7,961 nucleotides of DNA from an uncultured Pseudomonadota bacterium (GTDB lineage: Bacteria; Myxococcota_A; UBA9042; CAIXZC01): NCBI GenBank assembly GCA_937876385.1, contig CALFHQ010000577.1:1-7961 (forward strand), given 5' to 3'. A model generated the notes under the pieces. The model was not told the origin of the DNA. It worked only from the letters and a program-made list of their open reading frames with translations, and searched no databases. A program made the translations under genes and the position numbers. Every line of letters starts with the position of its first letter. Within the stretch, counting starts at the first letter, position 1. This document shows, piece after piece, positions 6,600-7,961 of this stretch.

Positions 6600-7381
6600 A
6601 CGTCCTCCACTTCGGCCACTAAAACCGTGACGTTGTCGAGCCCCCCGGCGTCCAAGGCCAGTTGTATGAGAGTCTCAACCTGAATCCTGGGTTCTTCCCC
6701 CTTTTCAAAGACCTCTGCGATCTTCTCGTCTTTCACGAGGTCGCTGAGACCGTCGGAGCAGAGCATAAGCCGGTCCCCTTTCTGGGCCGTTCGCTTCCCC
6801 AATTCCACCTCAACATGGTCCGCCAGGCCAAGGGCTCGAACAATGACGTTTTTCATCGGGAACGCTTCTGCCTCTTCGGGGGAAAGAAGGTTGAGCTTCA
6901 GGTATTCATTCAGCAGACTGTGATCGTGGGTCACCTGTTCAAGCTGCCCCCGGCGAAATCGGTAGATGCGGCTGTCCCCAACGTGGGCCAGGAAGATGGA
7001 CTTTCCCACAATGATTGCGCCAACGACGGTGGTACCCATGGTTTCGAATTCCGGGTTCTTGGTAGCCGTCTCGAAGATGGCTCTGTTGCCTTCTTCTATT
7101 GCGCTCTTGAGCTTGAATTGCTGATACGGCATGTTCTGGGGAACCTGCCCCTGGAGCTTCGCCCGGGCCAGGTGTTTTTTGAGTGGATTGTCCAGTTTGT
7201 CTGTCTCGAAGAAGCGCTTGAGCGTGTCGACACAGATCGCCGATGCCAGTTCGCCGTACCGATGGCCAGCCATGCCATCAGCCACGACAAACAGACCTGC
7301 TTCAACATTCACCAACAGGGCATCTTCGTTGTTATCTCGCTCCAGCCCTGGGTGAGTCTGGCCGTAAGCGCGCAGTTTCAT
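6596..7381 (-). CDS. PP2C-family Ser/Thr protein phosphatase
   Basis: A 261-residue bacterial PP2C (PrpC/Stp type), a metal-dependent phosphatase that removes phosphate from Ser/Thr of proteins, here presumably the targets of the kinase encoded downstream. Motifs in order: RDNNED (15-20), VADGMAGH (33-40; the usual DGMGGH has Ala for one Gly), GTTVVGAI (117-123), AHVGDSRIY (132-140), VTHDHSLLN (150-158), IVRALG (180-185), LCSDGLSDLV (207-216) and GGLDNVTV (246-253). The expected metal ligands D20, D35, G36, D210 and D249 are present. The length is about that of a stand-alone domain, with no signal peptide or membrane segment, so it is cytoplasmic. A stretch at about 62-92 between the first motifs is longer and more charged than in minimal family members. 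The ATG has only a weak GGAC upstream. It is the first gene of the minus-strand operon. Confidence 0.95.
   Translation of the reverse strand: MKLRAYGQTHPGLERDNNEDALLVNVEAGLFVVADGMAGHRYGELASAICVDTLKRFFETDKLDNPLKKHLARAKLQGQVPQNMPYQQFKLKSAIEEGNRAIFETATKNPEFETMGTTVVGAIIVGKSIFLAHVGDSRIYRFRRGQLEQVTHDHSLLNEYLKLNLLSPEEAEAFPMKNVIVRALGLADHVEVELGKRTAQKGDRLMLCSDGLSDLVKDEKIAEVFEKGEEPRIQVETLIQLALDAGGLDNVTVLVAEVEDV
6603..6608 (-). promoter_or_regulatory. Ribosome binding site of the small lipoprotein, inside the phosphatase gene
   Basis: GGAGGA on the minus strand, three bases before ATG 6599, within the last codons of the phosphatase (EVEDV). It supports translation of the small gene in its own right as well as by coupling. 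Confidence 0.6.
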
Positions 7382-7456
7382 GCGTCCAATCTACCACTGT
7401 CTAAGCTCGATTGGAAACCTATTCTTATCGCCAAACAAACGCCATCAGCGGGACAA

Positions 7457-7494
7457 CCCGGCGATACTGGATTGCATACCAGTTTCTTGCCGGG
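7457..7494. repeat. Imperfect inverted repeat in the divergent promoter region
   Basis: The left arm is CCCGGC plus GATACTGG (7457-7470), the loop ATTGCATA (7471-7478), and the right arm CCAGTTTC, two unpaired Ts, then GCCGGG (7479-7494). The 14-pair stem has one T-T mismatch and a two-base bulge. There is no T-run on either strand, so it does not look like an intrinsic terminator. It overlaps the -35 box proposed for the radical SAM gene, which fits an operator, though an RNA structure is possible. Confidence 0.65.
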
Positions 7495-7516
7495 CGAGGC
7501 TCCTTCAGCGTAGAAT
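7487..7516 (+). promoter_or_regulatory. Candidate sigma-70 promoter of the radical SAM gene
   Basis: TTGCCG (7487-7492, 4 of 6) and TAGAAT (7511-7516, 5 of 6 to TATAAT) are 18 bases apart. Transcription would begin near 7523, 13 bases before the GGGAG ribosome site. The -35 box lies within the right arm of the inverted repeat. Confidence 0.4.
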
Positions 7517-7535
7517 GGAAAGTCGAGCCATCTAT

Positions 7536-7540
7536 GGGAG
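7536..7540 (+). promoter_or_regulatory. Ribosome binding site that selects the GTG start
   Basis: GGGAG is followed by six bases and then GTG at 7547. The in-frame TTG at 7541 directly abuts the GGGAG and is therefore unsuitable, and an in-frame TAG at 7511-7513 limits the frame upstream. Confidence 0.6.
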
Positions 7541-7546
7541 TTGCAT

Positions 7547-7961
7547 GTGCAAACGATCCAATGGGAGGGGCGCAAGCCTCGGATTCTGGGGCGGGGAGTT
7601 CCACACTGCCTGAAAGAACTTGATGTATATTCCCTCAACATCCTGGTCGGGTGCCCCTTCGAATGCGACTACTGCAAGTACCAGGCAAGGGGGTTCACCC
7701 CTCCCAATGTCTCCCGAGCTTACCGAGAGGCTCCAACCCAACTGGCCGATGAGCTTCGGATGTTCAAGCGAAAGTCTCGGACGCTGCGGATGGTGTTGTT
7801 CAACACCGCCTGCGACGTATTCGTGGGAGATCACAACTTGGAGGCACTGGCACGAGAGTGCATCCGCGTGCTCCAGAACCACAAGATCTATTTCTCTCTG
7901 GCCACGAAAGGTCTTCCCTCCACCGAAACATTGGAGCTTCTGGCTCAGGCGCCCCACGACT
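7547..7961 (+). CDS. Radical SAM protein, SPL/COG1533-like, 3' truncated by window end
   Basis: 138 codons are visible and the frame is still open at the window end. Residues C36-P-F-E-C40-D-Y-C43 form the CxxxCxxC motif that binds the 4Fe-4S cluster and S-adenosylmethionine in radical SAM enzymes. It is preceded by a beta-strand-like NILVG and followed by an aromatic residue and YQ. Further on, residues 82-122 (MVLFNTACDVFVGD, a helical LEALARECIRVL, then IYFSLATKGLP) resemble the part of spore photoproduct lyase/COG1533 proteins with the TD.(Y/F) and TKG/TKS strands. Radical SAM identity is secure. The subfamily and substrate (DNA repair or another modification) are tentative without the C-terminal part. 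Start: GTG, chosen for the well-spaced GGGAG; no ATG is available in frame before the cysteine motif. It is transcribed away from the phosphatase operon. Confidence 0.85.
   Translation, partial: MQTIQWEGRKPRILGRGVPHCLKELDVYSLNILVGCPFECDYCKYQARGFTPPNVSRAYREAPTQLADELRMFKRKSRTLRMVLFNTACDVFVGDHNLEALARECIRVLQNHKIYFSLATKGLPSTETLELLAQAPHD

Larger units (their letters stand above)
7382..7546. promoter_or_regulatory. Divergent intergenic region between phosphatase operon and radical SAM gene
   Basis: 165 bp separate two divergent starts, so the promoters for both directions should lie here. For the plus strand a reasonable sigma-70 candidate and a ribosome site are visible (listed separately). For the minus strand I found no good -35/-10 pair; the best (TTCCAA, 17 bases, TAGATT) leaves almost no leader. 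A long imperfect inverted repeat occupies 7457-7494. Confidence 0.6.

Noticed and set aside
6662..7513. Plus-strand open frame of 283 codons
   Set aside because: It is antisense to the PP2C gene, whose conserved motifs prove the minus strand is coding. It has no recognisable domain and no good ribosome site, and it runs across the divergent promoter region.
7532..7957. Minus-strand open frame of 141 codons at the right edge
   Set aside because: The plus strand here encodes the CxxxCxxC radical SAM motif with a well-placed ribosome site, and the minus-strand product resembles nothing.

Overview
The window looks like chromosomal DNA from a Gram-negative, Myxococcota-like bacterium (the old Deltaproteobacteria, possibly Bradymonadota-related), with GC in the mid-fifties by eye. 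This rests on gene style: a Ser/Thr kinase with GYF_2 and DUF4388-type tails, a zinc-ribbon/single-TM/TPR protein, and a very cysteine-rich lipoprotein with an acidic linker behind its lipobox. No gene was identified to species.

From right to left: the right edge (from 7547, plus strand) holds the first 138 codons of a radical SAM protein of the spore-photoproduct-lyase/COG1533 type. It is divergent from a minus-strand cluster running 7381 to 2111. That cluster encodes a PP2C phosphatase, a 73-residue four-cysteine lipoprotein, a eukaryotic-type Ser/Thr kinase, and a membrane-anchored TPR protein with an N-terminal zinc ribbon. The first two genes overlap as ATGA, the next gap is 6 bp and the last is 67 bp, so this reads as one operon. 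Next, also on the minus strand but with its own apparent promoter, is a 587-residue lipoprotein (1973 to 210). The left 209 bp contain no gene I can support.

Likely logic (inference): kinase and phosphatase form an opposing pair in the cytoplasm. The TPR protein carries a zinc ribbon and a Thr-rich repeat on the cytoplasmic side and a large TPR domain outside, so it could be their substrate or membrane partner. The small lipoprotein, embedded between phosphatase and kinase, is a candidate envelope component of the same system.

The most unusual signals are: (1) the 11-mer GGGACGGAGGG, seven exact copies on the two strands, both intergenic and in genes, where three or four copies read as Gly-Thr-Glu-Gly; (2) a 15-bp direct repeat containing that 11-mer on both sides of the large lipoprotein gene; (3) a regular eight-cysteine module repeated seven and a half times in that lipoprotein; (4) a 38-bp imperfect inverted repeat in the divergent promoter region. 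No tRNA, rRNA, CRISPR array, insertion sequence or phage gene was seen.
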